DNA from: JABFRG01 sp046351415
GTDB lineage: Bacteria > Myxococcota_A > Polyangia > Polyangiales > Polyangiaceae
Assembly: GCA_046351415.1 (NCBI GenBank)
Contig: JAXLYO010000001.1
Location: forward strand, 620,001 to 684,000
Direction of reading: 5' to 3'
DNA length: 64,000 nt
Shown: positions 8,289 through 18,107 of the stretch, piece after piece
Position numbering within the stretch: position 1 is the first letter of the stretch
Layout: every line of letters starts with the position of its first letter
Translations under genes and position numbers: made by a program
The notes under the pieces: model-generated
What the model was told of the DNA's origin: nothing
The model's database searches: none
The model's input: the letters and a program-made list of their open reading frames with translations, nothing else

Positions 8289-9181
8289 CAGAACGTGTAG
8301 CCGAGGTCTTGGAACACGGCGATGTCGAGCGGCTTTGGAACGTAACGCGTGCCGAGCGCGTCCGACACATCCATCAACGGGCGATCGGCGCCGAGAATGT
8401 CGTTTGGAAAGTGCGCGCCGTTCACGAGTGGCACGGGACCACCGAAGGCGCCTACGGCTTTGGCCCCTGTGAACTTGCCGTCGACGACGAGGGCCTTGAA
8501 GGGGTCGGCCGTCCCGAACCCGAGGACGTGACCGAGCTCGTGAAGGGCGACGGAAACGAAGTCCATTTGCGCGGAGGGAATCGCAGCGGACGAATCGGCT
8601 GTGTCGTCGAAGAACCAAGGAGAGTTCTCGTCGAAGCTGATCCACGCCGTCCACGGCTGGAACGGAACGCTCTTTTGCCGCGCTTGGAGCGAACTCGCGA
8701 GCGAAGTGTTCGTGACCCCCGACAGCCCGAACGTCGGCGACGAAAGCCCGAGCGTGCCTCCACCGAGCTCGGAGCTCCCGACGAAGACGACGATGTCGTC
8801 GATCTCGTAGTCGATGTTGAAGCTCTGCGCGGGGTCCTTGGGGTGCTCTGGGTCGCGCACGAGAATGAAGGTGTCCTTCGGCACGTTTGCAAACCCCGTC
8901 TTGATGCGCGTTCCCCAAATGCGAGCTGCACCTTCGAGGGCTGCGCGCCGCTTCGTGTCGGAGAAGAACCCCTTCGTATCGAAGCGATAGTCGAACTGGA
9001 TCTTGAACGTGACAGCGGGCTTGCCCGCATCGTCCTGAGGCGCGGCATCCCCGGAGACGACGACCTGCCCGTCGGGGATTTCGCCCCCGTCTACGCCGGG
9101 GCCACCCCCACCCACGTCGACGCTGCTACAGGCGAGCGCGACGCCGACGAACCCGCAAAGAAAGACATCGCGAAGGCGCAT
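8288..9181 (-). CDS. Leishmanolysin/metzincin-like zinc metalloprotease lipoprotein
   Basis: A 297-residue lipoprotein (signal ending GVALAC, Cys18). A Gly/Asp-rich linker leads to a peptidase domain with HELGHVLGFG at residues 214-223, giving the two zinc histidines and the catalytic Glu215. The residue expected to be the third ligand in the compact metzincin motif is not His, but NGAHFPNDILG (His257) followed by LMD (Met270) reproduces the leishmanolysin arrangement of a distant third histidine and Met-turn. It should act outside the inner membrane. The start was taken at the ATG giving the lipobox; the frame itself is longer. Confidence 0.82.
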   Translation of the reverse strand: MRLRDVFLCGFVGVALACSSVDVGGGGPGVDGGEIPDGQVVVSGDAAPQDDAGKPAVTFKIQFDYRFDTKGFFSDTKRRAALEGAARIWGTRIKTGFANVPKDTFILVRDPEHPKDPAQSFNIDYEIDDIVVFVGSSELGGGTLGLSSPTFGLSGVTNTSLASSLQARQKSVPFQPWTAWISFDENSPWFFDDTADSSAAIPSAQMDFVSVALHELGHVLGFGTADPFKALVVDGKFTGAKAVGAFGGPVPLVNGAHFPNDILGADRPLMDVSDALGTRYVPKPLDIAVFQDLGYTF

Positions 9182-9225
9182 TGCGGGGCGAACGTAGTCG
9201 ATTCTGGGGCACTCGCCAATGCCAG

Positions 9226-9465
9226 CTAGAAGGCGGCGAGGAGACGCAGAACGGCGTAAGCGACCATCGAGACGAGCAACCCCATCGCGCGCCCACGCAA
9301 CCCTTCCTTGAACCCGAAATAGACCGCGAGTGGTGGTACCAATGCTCCCAGCAGTGCGCGTATGCGTGGTGTCTTCTTCGCGAGCCCGAACACGGTTGCA
9401 ACGAGAAACACGATCGCGATTGCGAACGACAAAGACAGGGCGGCGAAGGCGATGCGATCTTTCAC
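9226..9465 (-). CDS. Small membrane protein
   Basis: 79 residues with two or three hydrophobic helices separated by basic loops (KKTPRIR, KEGLRGR). The start is GTG, overlapping the stop of the upstream lipoprotein gene (GTGA). It looks like a small inner-membrane protein of unknown function. Confidence 0.6.
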   Translation of the reverse strand: MKDRIAFAALSLSFAIAIVFLVATVFGLAKKTPRIRALLGALVPPLAVYFGFKEGLRGRAMGLLVSMVAYAVLRLLAAF

Positions 9466-10091
9466 GGGCCCCCCGCGTCCATGCTCGTTTCCGGCGCGTT
9501 CTCCCTATTTCTCGCGCGAGCTCTACCGTCAGGACCTGCATCGCGTGCGGCACTCCGCTCAGGTCGAATGTCAGCGCCCGTTGGCTCGTCCTCCCCATCG
9601 AGGTTCACGATCGAGAGCCGCGTCCCTCTCGCTTCGCCGACGGCCGGCGGCTCGTCGACGGTGCCCCCATCCGCTCCGCGCCAGATGCCGGGCGCAAAAT
9701 AAAGCTCCCCCGTGGGCCCGCGCACGGCCTGCCAGGGCGCAAACGCCGCACCCTGGGGCGGAATGACCCACCTGCCACGACGCCACCCCCATCGACGACC
9801 GTTCCATGACCACTCGCCACCGACCCATACAGCGCGAGCGTCGCTCGGCTCCGGTACCGTTTCGATTCGAGCCGGCGGGGGTGGATAGGGAATTGCAACG
9901 AGGTCGTCCGACGTGTGGGCAGTGTAAGGTGGCCGTGGCAGCGCGGACATTCCGCACCCCGCCGCCAAAGCTAGACTGCATGCGAGTGAACCAAGCGATC
10001 GACGATCGAAGAAGCCGAGCAAACGCCTCCCGAGCGAAGGCGGGTTCGCGGTCGCTCGCCGATCGTTGGAATTCCCTTGGGGCGCGTGCAT
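9462..10091 (-). CDS. YXWGXW-type lipoprotein
   Basis: Predicted 209-residue lipoprotein. The signal peptide ends in LALAAGC. The mature part contains the tryptophan-rich motif 'WVGGEWSWNGRRWGWRRGRWVIPP' region (quoted only in part: GEWSWNGRRWGWRRGRW), typical of YXWGXW-repeat surface lipoproteins of unknown role. The ATG at 10091 leaves only 17 bases to the divergent TamA-like gene. A TTG at 10022 would give a shorter signal peptide and room for promoters, so the start is uncertain. Confidence 0.72.
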   Translation of the reverse strand: MHAPQGNSNDRRATANPPSLGRRLLGFFDRRSLGSLACSLALAAGCGMSALPRPPYTAHTSDDLVAIPYPPPPARIETVPEPSDARAVWVGGEWSWNGRRWGWRRGRWVIPPQGAAFAPWQAVRGPTGELYFAPGIWRGADGGTVDEPPAVGEARGTRLSIVNLDGEDEPTGADIRPERSAARDAGPDGRARARNRENAPETSMDAGGP

Positions 10092-10108
10092 GGCTTCTCG
10101 GTCTGTGT

Positions 10109-12253
10109 ATGCAATTTGCTGGCACACGGTTCGTACGAGCCGCGAGCGCGCTGGGGCGTCGTTGTGCGCTCGCGGCGCTGGCCCCCTTCGTACTCCTTCT
10201 TGCCGGTTGTTACCACGTTCCGGAAGGTCGTACGGCCATCGACACCGTGAAGGTTGAGGTCGCCGAGGTCCCGAACACGAAGGACAGCATCGACACGGAA
10301 GAACTTCGCGAGAAGATCGCAACGGCCCCCAGCCCGAAGCTCTTCGGCCTCTTTCGCGGCGTCGTCTACGACTACACGTTCTTCGACCGTTCGACGTTGC
10401 AGCGAGACCTTGCTCGAGCCGAGGCGTTTTGCAGAGCGCGCGGCTACTACGATGCGCACGCGCGCGCAGGGGTCGTTCGCTACGTGTCGGAAAAGCACGT
10501 CCAGGTCGAGATCACCGTCGAGCCGGGGGAGCCCGTCCGCGTCGCGGTGCCCACGATCGAGGGCATCGCAGACCTTCCCGAAGATGTCATCCGCCTGTCG
10601 CAACGTGCCGTGAAGAATCAGCTGCGCGTGGACGAGCCCTTCGACGAAGATCTGTTCGCGAAGGCCAAAGAGACCTTGGCGCGAGCGCTTACCGATCGCG
10701 GGTTCGCCTTCGCCAAAGTGACGAGTGCTGCGAACGTGGACCTCGTCACGAAAAAGGCGACCGCGACGTTCCACGTTGAGCCTGGTCCAGAGACGAACTT
10801 CGGAGAAGTCCTCCTGGATGGCCTCGGAGGTCTTCCGGACGCCCAGGTACGTGCCGTCATCGATCTCCACGTTCAACGGGGCGAGAGATACTCCACGCAG
10901 AACCTCGACGACGTGCAGCAAGCCATCCTCGACATGGGCGTCTTTTCGACCGTGGACGTCGAGCCCTTGCTCGACAAGGGCCCCCGTGAGGACGGTCAAG
11001 TCGACGTTCGAATCCACGTCGAGCCCTCGAAGCTCCATACCGTGCGAGCGGGTGTCGGACTCGAATTCGACTCGCTCCGTGCGGACGTCCACGGACTCCT
11101 TGGCTGGGAACACCGAAACTTCCTCGGCAGGTTCAGGACGTTCTCCATCGAGACGCGTCCGGGGCTCGTTTTCTACCCGCTCCGCGTCAACAACTTCGTG
11201 GCGCCCACGGACTACTTCCCCGAGAACCGACTGAAGCTCGAGGTTCGCGAACGCAACCTTTTCGGCACGCGCATCGCTGGGTTCGTTCGACCCCAATTCG
11301 ACGTCTACCCCGTGCTCATCACGCCGAACCCCGTCGAAAATGCTCCTGTGCTCGGATACGCCGAACAAAGACACATCGCCGGCATCGACGCCCTCTACGG
11401 ACGCGTGTATACTGCACTTTCGCATACCGTTCAGGTTGCTTATCCGTTCTCGTATGCAGGCGGCAAAGACCCCAACCTCTCGCTCATCGTCATCTCGTAT
11501 CCCGAATTGACGCTACAGCTAGACTTGCGCGACAACCGCGTGCATCCCCGGAAAGGCATGTTCCTTTCTGGAACCGCCCAAGTCGCAGGCGGTCCATTCG
11601 GTGGCGACGCTGTCGACTTCAAACTCCAACCGGAAGTGCGTGGCTACGTCCCCGTGGGTCGGCGGGTCGTCCTCGCAGCGCGCGCTGCACTCGGGTTCCT
11701 GTTCGCGGACGCCAACAGCTACGGCACGGCCGTTCAAGGCGATCCGCGCATCTTGGACGGCCCCACCCGCACGAAGGACTATCAGCTCACCTTCTTCCGC
11801 GGGCTCTTCTCCGGTGGCCCGAACTCCAACCGCGGCTACGCGCCCCGCGCGATCAGCCCCTACGGCAACGTCGGCTTCCTCTCGCCGCAAGCCGAGCAAG
11901 CGCGGCTCGACGCCGGTTGCGTTCAAGACTGCCGCGTTCCGACGGGCGGATTCACGCAATGGGAGGCCTCGCTCGAAGCCCGCATCCTCCTCGCCGGACC
12001 GCTATCCATGGCGCTCTTCTGCGACGCGGCAGACGTTGCGCCGCAAATGGGACAAATCCGCCCGAACTACCTCCACCTTTCGTGCGGCGCGGGCGGGCGT
12101 TACGATACACCCGTCGGTCCCATTCGGCTCGACATTGGCTATCGCATCCCCGGTGCACAGGTGATCGGGACAGCAGCGTCCGACCAGAAAGAACAACCCC
12201 TTCTGCTCGGCATGCCGATTGCAGTCGCGATCGGCATCGGAGAAGCTTTCTGA
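10109..12253 (+). CDS. BamA/TamA-family outer-membrane protein with a lipobox
   Basis: A 714-residue Omp85-type protein. POTRA-like repeats occupy roughly residues 55-330 (for example 'VRVAVPTIEGIADLPEDV' and 'GEVLLDGLGGLPDAQVR'), followed by a 16-strand barrel. The barrel contains NSNRGYAPR, a variant of the conserved loop 6 motif, and ends in strands ('PVGPIRLDIGYRIP') with Phe last. The N-terminus ends in VLLLAGC (Cys34), so it is predicted to be a lipoprotein. The stop overlaps the TamB start (TGATG). It would be the outer-membrane half of a TamAB-like system. The ATG at 10109 is chosen because the longer frame lacks a signal peptide. Confidence 0.88.
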   Translation: MQFAGTRFVRAASALGRRCALAALAPFVLLLAGCYHVPEGRTAIDTVKVEVAEVPNTKDSIDTEELREKIATAPSPKLFGLFRGVVYDYTFFDRSTLQRDLARAEAFCRARGYYDAHARAGVVRYVSEKHVQVEITVEPGEPVRVAVPTIEGIADLPEDVIRLSQRAVKNQLRVDEPFDEDLFAKAKETLARALTDRGFAFAKVTSAANVDLVTKKATATFHVEPGPETNFGEVLLDGLGGLPDAQVRAVIDLHVQRGERYSTQNLDDVQQAILDMGVFSTVDVEPLLDKGPREDGQVDVRIHVEPSKLHTVRAGVGLEFDSLRADVHGLLGWEHRNFLGRFRTFSIETRPGLVFYPLRVNNFVAPTDYFPENRLKLEVRERNLFGTRIAGFVRPQFDVYPVLITPNPVENAPVLGYAEQRHIAGIDALYGRVYTALSHTVQVAYPFSYAGGKDPNLSLIVISYPELTLQLDLRDNRVHPRKGMFLSGTAQVAGGPFGGDAVDFKLQPEVRGYVPVGRRVVLAARAALGFLFADANSYGTAVQGDPRILDGPTRTKDYQLTFFRGLFSGGPNSNRGYAPRAISPYGNVGFLSPQAEQARLDAGCVQDCRVPTGGFTQWEASLEARILLAGPLSMALFCDAADVAPQMGQIRPNYLHLSCGAGGRYDTPVGPIRLDIGYRIPGAQVIGTAASDQKEQPLLLGMPIAVAIGIGEAF

Positions 12254-15200
12254 TGCGACGCTTCCTTTCGGTTCTGTGGAAGAGCCTCTCGCTCACGATC
12301 GTATTCGTGCTCGCGCTCGTCGTCTCCGTCGTGATGCATCTCGACACTGCTCCGGGCCTTCGCGTGGTCAAGCGGGAGCTCAACGCGAACCTCGGGACGC
12401 TCTTCGCAGCCAACCTCGAAGTGAACGACCTCCGTCACGTGGGAATCTTCGGTGCGAGTGGCATCGACGCACGCATCGTCACGCCGGAGGGGACCGAGGT
12501 CATCGCCGTCTATGGCGTATCGGCCCACGTACATGTGCTCGGGATCCTGAAGTCCGTTCTGCTCGACGACGGGCCGATGGTGATTCGTATCGAGTCGCTC
12601 CATGTTCGCGACGCGCGCGCGTCACTCGCGAAGGACGCGAAAGGTGAGCTGCTGATCGCAAAGGCCTTCGAGCTTCGAAGCCCGAGCCCTCCTCCGCCTC
12701 CGGATGCACCCAAAGGACGCGCGGTCGACGTCGAAATGCCTCGCATCGAAGCCCAAAGCATTCACATCACGGGTGAACCCACCGAAGGCTTCCCAGTCGA
12801 TGCCTCCATTCACGATACTCTGACGAGCGTACTCGTTCGCGAACCCGGGGTCGAAGTTCGCCTCGCACACGCCAAAGTCGACACGAAGTTGCCGCGCCTC
12901 CTTCAGAACGCCCCGCAAGCACTGGCGGCGCTGTGGGTCTCCGCCGATCTTTCGATCCCATCGGCGGGTTTCGGGCCGCTCGGAACCCAAGCCGACGTGC
13001 GCGGCAACGTCGGCGGCATTCCGCTATCCGTCACTGCCGCGATGAGGGAAGACGTCGTGCGTGCGAACGTCGAGGTGCCGATCGCCGCAGGCGAAAGACT
13101 CGCCGAAATGACGGAAGCTCCACTTCGTGGGCCTCTCTCGCTCCGAGCGCTCGCGTTCGGGTCACTCTCACGACTCGCATTCAGCGCAAGGGCAGCCCTC
13201 GCAGGCGGTGGCGTCGAAACGCACGGACAGGTAGGAATCGGTGCGACCACGTCACTACTCGCGCAAGTACGCGCGCGTCACTTCGATCTCTACGGCGTCG
13301 GGGCTTCGTCGTCGAACCTGCAGGCCGATGCAGAGGCGGCGCTCGCCTTGCCGGCGGGGCCAAAGTTCGAGCCCAGCGGCACCGTGCGACTGAGAACGTT
13401 CGACTCGTCGATTGGCGAGACCCCTCTGCCGAGCGCGCTCCTTTGGGCTCGCCTCGACAAAGGTCACCTCGTGGCCGAGGGAGTCATCGACGAACCCGGC
13501 GTACCTTCGAGAATCCAGGCCGAAGGCAGCATCGAATCCCCCATCTCCTTTTCGAGTCATTCGGACGTCACGCTCGGCGCTATCACGCGCGCTTCGGTCC
13601 CTCTCTCCGGGAGTCTCACCATCGACACACGGGGCACGCTCGACCCCGTGACGCTCGCCCTATCGGCGACCGCGAATGTCCAAGGCGGGCACGTCTCTTT
13701 TCCGGGGTCCGTGACGAGCTCGATTCACGTCGAGCTCGTCGCCACGGGCAACGTGACGCATCCACAGATCGTCGCGAATTCACGATTCACTCACGTGGGC
13801 GTGGCGGGCATCGAGCTAGACGACGTCTCCGCAGGAGGTACCCTTCGCTTCGGTTCGATCCACGTTGAAGACGTGCGCGTCGCAGCAAACGCCCACGGCG
13901 AGAAGATTCTCGTACTCGTCTCGCGCGTCGAGGTGACGGATGGCGGCGAGGTCCGCATTCGCGACGGCAGCGCGAGCGGACTCGGCGAAACGGTCCGGTT
14001 CGCCGGTGACTACAGCGCGAGTGGCATGAAGCTCGGAGTTCAGGGTAGAAACATCGAGCTCGCACGCGTTGGAAGAGTACTCGGCATGGAGGGGCTCGGC
14101 GGGAATGTCTCCATCTCCGGCGACATTCGGGGCCGCGGCAAAGAAGTCGAAGGCACGGTCGGAATTCACGTCGAACGTGGATCGTACGACAACATCAGGA
14201 ACGCACGCGCGTCTCTCGAGGCATCTCTCGAGGACCGACGGCTCGTCATCCACGCAAACGGAAACCTGGGCAAGGCCGGGCGCTTCGAAATCAGCTCGAA
14301 TGACCTCATGCTTTCGGAGGCCGCCCTCGCGCCGCACGCCCTCGAACGGATTTCTGGGCACGTCGCACTCGACGTCGACGTCGACTTCGCTCGCCTACCT
14401 CGATTCGTTCCCGCGCTTCGCGGCAGAGACGTTCAAGGCTCGCTCAAGCTGACCGGGCACGTTTCGCGCGAAACAGGGCAGTGGATGCCTGCCGGTACGC
14501 TCGCGGCACAGACGTATGGGCTCTCGTTCAGTCTTCCGCCTCCGGAGGGCGAGAGTGAGACCCCGCGCTCGGACGCAGCCGAACCAGAAGCCGCAGCAGA
14601 AGTGCCCGCCCCCGCCCCACTTCCCAAAGCAGGCACCATCCAAGCGAAAGCACGTGTGCCGGACATCAACAAGAAGCCGAAAACGACGACGCCCGTGAGG
14701 CGTGGCCTCGTCGTTGCCGGAATCGACCTTGCAGCGGACGTCCACGTCGACCCCACCTCCGGCTTCACGGGTATCGCCGCGCGTCTGCACGATAGCAAGG
14801 GCACATTGGTTTCGTTGGATGGAAAGGCCAATCTCCCGTTCGAGCGTCTCTTGCGCGTAGCTCAGGAACACCCAAACGACCTGATTGCAGAGTGCATGGA
14901 TACGCAAGTGTCGATGAAAGTCGTCGTTCCGGAGCGAGCGCTGGACGCCTTCCCATCCATTCTCGGTTTCGGAGCGCTGCGCGGAAAGACGGCCGCAACC
15001 ATCGACGTGCAAGGCACCCCCAACGTTCCTCGTGTCGCGCTCGCCGTCACCGGCAGAGGGATGCGGGACGCCGAAACGAATGCGAGGTTTGCGGCCGACG
15101 TCGACGCAGAGATGACGTACGACGGGAAGGTCGTCGCACTCGACCTCGATGCCAGGAGCGGTCCGAAGGGCTCGGCAAAGGCTCAGGTGCGCATGCTGGC

Positions 15201-16962
15201 GAACGCAGCAGACCTTCTTTCCGCCAAGGACCCCCTTGCCGCACCCTGGGCCGCCAACGCGCGGGTCGACCTCGCGGCGTTCCCCCTTCAGTTCGTGCCG
15301 CTCCCGTCGGGACAGAAGGTCCGGGGAACCATTTCGGGGTCTGCATCGCTCGATCGCCTTCACGACGACGCATCGTTGCTCGCGAAGTTCGTGATGTCCG
15401 ACGTACGAATCTCGAGAGCCGCGTTCACTCGCATCACGACCGAAGCGGAAGCCAAGGGGGGCGACATGCGTGCGTCCGTGCACGTCGAACAAAAGGATGG
15501 CACGGCTTCGCTCGTCGCCAAGGGTGGCCTCGATTGGGGTGCGAACTTGGCCCCCGCAGTGAGTACGAACCGTGCGCTCGAAGCAGAACTCGTCGCCAAG
15601 AACCTGAATGCGGGCGCACTCCTCCCCTTCGTGGGCGGCGCCCTCTCCGACCTCGATGGTCGTATCGATGCAGATGCACGCGTCTCTGCGGGAGCCGACG
15701 GAAAGAACGTCAAGATGCAGGGCGGTATCGACTTTCGAGAGGGCGTGCTCGGCATCCCGTCGGTCGGTCAAGAGTTCAGAGATGCGCAAGCCAAAGTCAC
15801 CTTCGAGCCAGGGGGAACCATCCGCCTCGTTCGCGCCACGGCGCACGACGCGACGGGCGAGTTCACCCTGACCGCCAGTGCGCACATGGACGACCTCCGC
15901 TTCGATTCCGCCGAGGCGTCCCTCACCATCCCACAGGACAGCCCCGTCGACATGGCCGTCCAGGGGCAATCGCTCGGGGAAGTTTGGGGCGTCGTAAAGG
16001 CCAAAGTCGCTGCGTCGAAAGACGGCTCTTCGATTGCAGCAAACGTGGCGATTCCGTCGCTGCACGCCAAACTTTCCGACACCGGTACGCGCAGCCTCCA
16101 AGTCCTCGAAGCGCCCGACAACATCCATGTAGGTCACATGCGAAGACACGGTGTCTTCGTGGCTCTGCCGCGCACCGCGACCGAGTTCAACGGCGGAGCA
16201 GAGGCTCCCAAGGGCCCACAAACGAAGGTCACGGTCAACGTCGCGTTTGGCGACGACATCGAGATACGACAAGGGTCGCTCTTCCAAGCCCGTTTCACCG
16301 GCAAGCTCGCCGTCGTCTCGGCGGATGAAGTCTCGGTCCGTGGACAGCTCGTCCTGACCGGAGGCCAAGCCGATCTTCAAGGCAAGAAGTTCGAGATTCA
16401 GAAGGGTACGGTGACGTTCAACGGCGACGATCCGACCAACCCCGTCGTCGTCGCAACCGCAGGGTGGACAGCCGGTGACCGCACCCGCGTCTACGCGGAT
16501 TTCGTGGGTCCGGTTCGTACGGGCGTCGTGACGCTACGCTCAGAGCCAGCCCGCACCAAGAGCGAGATCTTTGCCCTCGTCGTCTTCGGTTCGGTCGATG
16601 GAATGGGTGGCAACACCGGCGGCGGCACGAAGCCAGGCACCGCCACCACCGCAGCAACCACCGTCGCCGGCGCTCAAGTTGGCAAGGGCATCGACAAGGC
16701 GCTCGACGACATCGCGGGGCTCGAGACCCAGACCCGCATCGACACGACGAATGCCAACAACCCCAGGCCCGAACTCGAAGTCATGATCTCACGGACCGTG
16801 TCCATTCAATTTGGCCACGTTCTCGGCACTCCCCCGCTGAGCCAGCCGGATGTCAACCTCGGGACCATCAAATGGCGGTTCGCGCCTCGCTGGTCCTTGG
16901 CCACGACTTTCGGTGATCGCGGCAAAGCGGCGGTCGATACGCTCTGGAATTACCTGTACTGA
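12253..16962 (+). CDS. tamB: Translocation and assembly module subunit TamB
   Basis: A 1569-residue protein with an N-terminal signal anchor (residues 5-28, 'LSLTIVFVLALVVSVVMHL') and a very long repetitive beta-strand periplasmic part, the bridge-like lipid-transfer groove of AsmA/TamB proteins. The C-terminal 400 residues match the TamB domain (DUF490): 'GGQADLQGKKFEIQKGTVTF', FVGPVRTGVVTLRSEP and a final WSLATTFGDRGKAAVDTLW. An unusual Pro/Ala/Glu-rich insert lies near residues 755-820. The start at 12253 overlaps the TamA stop; the longer upstream frame is a shadow of tamA. Function: transport of phospholipid or folding of outer-membrane proteins between the membranes. Confidence 0.93.
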   Translation: MRRFLSVLWKSLSLTIVFVLALVVSVVMHLDTAPGLRVVKRELNANLGTLFAANLEVNDLRHVGIFGASGIDARIVTPEGTEVIAVYGVSAHVHVLGILKSVLLDDGPMVIRIESLHVRDARASLAKDAKGELLIAKAFELRSPSPPPPPDAPKGRAVDVEMPRIEAQSIHITGEPTEGFPVDASIHDTLTSVLVREPGVEVRLAHAKVDTKLPRLLQNAPQALAALWVSADLSIPSAGFGPLGTQADVRGNVGGIPLSVTAAMREDVVRANVEVPIAAGERLAEMTEAPLRGPLSLRALAFGSLSRLAFSARAALAGGGVETHGQVGIGATTSLLAQVRARHFDLYGVGASSSNLQADAEAALALPAGPKFEPSGTVRLRTFDSSIGETPLPSALLWARLDKGHLVAEGVIDEPGVPSRIQAEGSIESPISFSSHSDVTLGAITRASVPLSGSLTIDTRGTLDPVTLALSATANVQGGHVSFPGSVTSSIHVELVATGNVTHPQIVANSRFTHVGVAGIELDDVSAGGTLRFGSIHVEDVRVAANAHGEKILVLVSRVEVTDGGEVRIRDGSASGLGETVRFAGDYSASGMKLGVQGRNIELARVGRVLGMEGLGGNVSISGDIRGRGKEVEGTVGIHVERGSYDNIRNARASLEASLEDRRLVIHANGNLGKAGRFEISSNDLMLSEAALAPHALERISGHVALDVDVDFARLPRFVPALRGRDVQGSLKLTGHVSRETGQWMPAGTLAAQTYGLSFSLPPPEGESETPRSDAAEPEAAAEVPAPAPLPKAGTIQAKARVPDINKKPKTTTPVRRGLVVAGIDLAADVHVDPTSGFTGIAARLHDSKGTLVSLDGKANLPFERLLRVAQEHPNDLIAECMDTQVSMKVVVPERALDAFPSILGFGALRGKTAATIDVQGTPNVPRVALAVTGRGMRDAETNARFAADVDAEMTYDGKVVALDLDARSGPKGSAKAQVRMLANAADLLSAKDPLAAPWAANARVDLAAFPLQFVPLPSGQKVRGTISGSASLDRLHDDASLLAKFVMSDVRISRAAFTRITTEAEAKGGDMRASVHVEQKDGTASLVAKGGLDWGANLAPAVSTNRALEAELVAKNLNAGALLPFVGGALSDLDGRIDADARVSAGADGKNVKMQGGIDFREGVLGIPSVGQEFRDAQAKVTFEPGGTIRLVRATAHDATGEFTLTASAHMDDLRFDSAEASLTIPQDSPVDMAVQGQSLGEVWGVVKAKVAASKDGSSIAANVAIPSLHAKLSDTGTRSLQVLEAPDNIHVGHMRRHGVFVALPRTATEFNGGAEAPKGPQTKVTVNVAFGDDIEIRQGSLFQARFTGKLAVVSADEVSVRGQLVLTGGQADLQGKKFEIQKGTVTFNGDDPTNPVVVATAGWTAGDRTRVYADFVGPVRTGVVTLRSEPARTKSEIFALVVFGSVDGMGGNTGGGTKPGTATTAATTVAGAQVGKGIDKALDDIAGLETQTRIDTTNANNPRPELEVMISRTVSIQFGHVLGTPPLSQPDVNLGTIKWRFAPRWSLATTFGDRGKAAVDTLWNYLY

Positions 16963-17022
16963 CGCAGGTTACATGGGAACGGACGAACTTCCGAGTCGCG
17001 CCGCCGACGGCTGGGAATGCGC

Positions 17023-17796
17023 CTACGGTTGGTTCAGCTTGCCCGCTTCGGACTCTGCGAGACGCGCAAGGATCCAGGAACGATACTGAATCACATCGCC
17101 CGTGGTCTCGCCCGGGCTGAGGCCACGGTTGCCGAGCGGTTTTCCACCCAGCGGTCCCTTCACGATGGCCACGATCTCACTTCCGCCCGTCGGGAAATAC
17201 GGACCGCCCGAATCTCCGCCGCACGTATTGCTCCCGTCGACGAGAAGATTGCGGGACATCTCGGACTTGCGCTTCACGCCATCGACACCCTTTTTGCACC
17301 CCTTGCCGTAGGCCCCGTAGCCGTACACCGTGAGCGTTCCCTGGCTTGGAAAAGTGCGTGCGATCGAAACGGGTTTGGCGAGGGACGGATCGACGGGCTT
17401 GTCCAGCTGAACGACAGCGACATCGAAGGAGAACTGGAGCACGTTCGCGTCTGCGCGGTAGCGCCGATACGTGTAATCTACACTTCTTTGAGCAGTGCGA
17501 ATTCGGAAGAAACCGAGCTCCGGAGCAGAAGCCGCTGCGATCGTCGAACCGAAATCGACACAGTGGGCGGCGGTCAGAACGGTCCGCGGACCGATGAGGG
17601 TCGCGGTGCACGCCGTGCGCTTCTCCGAGTTGTGGAGGTACCCGACCTCGGGGCGCTCCAAGGTCTCCGTGTAGCTCCGGAGATCGTCGTCCGAGGCGCC
17701 TTCGGCGTCGGCAGAACAGGCGGCGAGCCCCGCAAGCGCGACCATGAGGAGCAGAGGACGCGGCGTTGAATGGAGAAGAGCCTTTCGCAGGGACAT
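17023..17796 (-). CDS. Trypsin-like serine protease (lipoprotein)
   Basis: A 257-residue S1-family protease with a complete triad: His78 in TAAHC, Asp125 in DVAVVQL and Ser196 in GDSGGP. The leader ends in LAGLAAC (Cys27), so it should be lipid-anchored outside the inner membrane. The frame is open further upstream, but the ATG at 17796 gives the signal peptide. It converges on tamB across a 60-base gap with no clear terminator. Confidence 0.88.
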   Translation of the reverse strand: MSLRKALLHSTPRPLLLMVALAGLAACSADAEGASDDDLRSYTETLERPEVGYLHNSEKRTACTATLIGPRTVLTAAHCVDFGSTIAAASAPELGFFRIRTAQRSVDYTYRRYRADANVLQFSFDVAVVQLDKPVDPSLAKPVSIARTFPSQGTLTVYGYGAYGKGCKKGVDGVKRKSEMSRNLLVDGSNTCGGDSGGPYFPTGGSEIVAIVKGPLGGKPLGNRGLSPGETTGDVIQYRSWILARLAESEAGKLNQP

Positions 17797-18107
17797 GCAG
17801 CTCAAATCTCTACCCGCGGCCTCCACGCGGTCAACCTTCGAACCAACCATGGCCGAAACGGGCGCCCAGAAAGGCTGCCCCCTTCCCTCGCCTCCCTCGC
17901 CTCCCTCGCCGATCCCTCCCCCGGCTCGGGTTGCTTCGAATGTCGCGTTCGCGGGGCCTGGGTCGAACGGCAAAAAAGGGACAATTTTGCAGAAATTTGC
18001 CTCGTGCCGGTGGGCTAGCTCCGAAATTCCCTGCGAAAGGCCCCGGGCGACCGCGTTCTCCGGTTCCATTCTGCCCAAAGCTTGGCTAGTTGGGGGCGCT
18101 ACACATC
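17797..18107. other. Divergent intergenic region between protease and EF-G genes
   Basis: About 310 bases without a gene. It holds a short tandem repeat of a nine-base unit (about CCTCCCTCG, three copies, 17882-17908), then the only AT-rich patch of the region (about 17970-18000), in which GCAAAA and TTTTGC form a six-base dyad around nine bases. Promoters for both divergent genes are expected here, but no convincing -35/-10 pair stands out. A GGGGG run about 12 bases before 18108 can serve as the EF-G ribosome site. Confidence 0.5.

Noticed and set aside
9971..11425. 484-codon frame antisense to the TamA-like gene
   Set aside because: Acidic and Val/Arg-rich shadow without motifs; the barrel and POTRA features on the + strand are convincing.
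14395..16380. 661-codon frame antisense to tamB
   Set aside because: Shadow of tamB; no start context, no recognisable domain, while tamB homology is clear throughout.
17882..17908. Nine-base tandem repeat as CRISPR or VNTR element
   Set aside because: Only three contiguous copies without spacers; simple low-complexity pyrimidine DNA.
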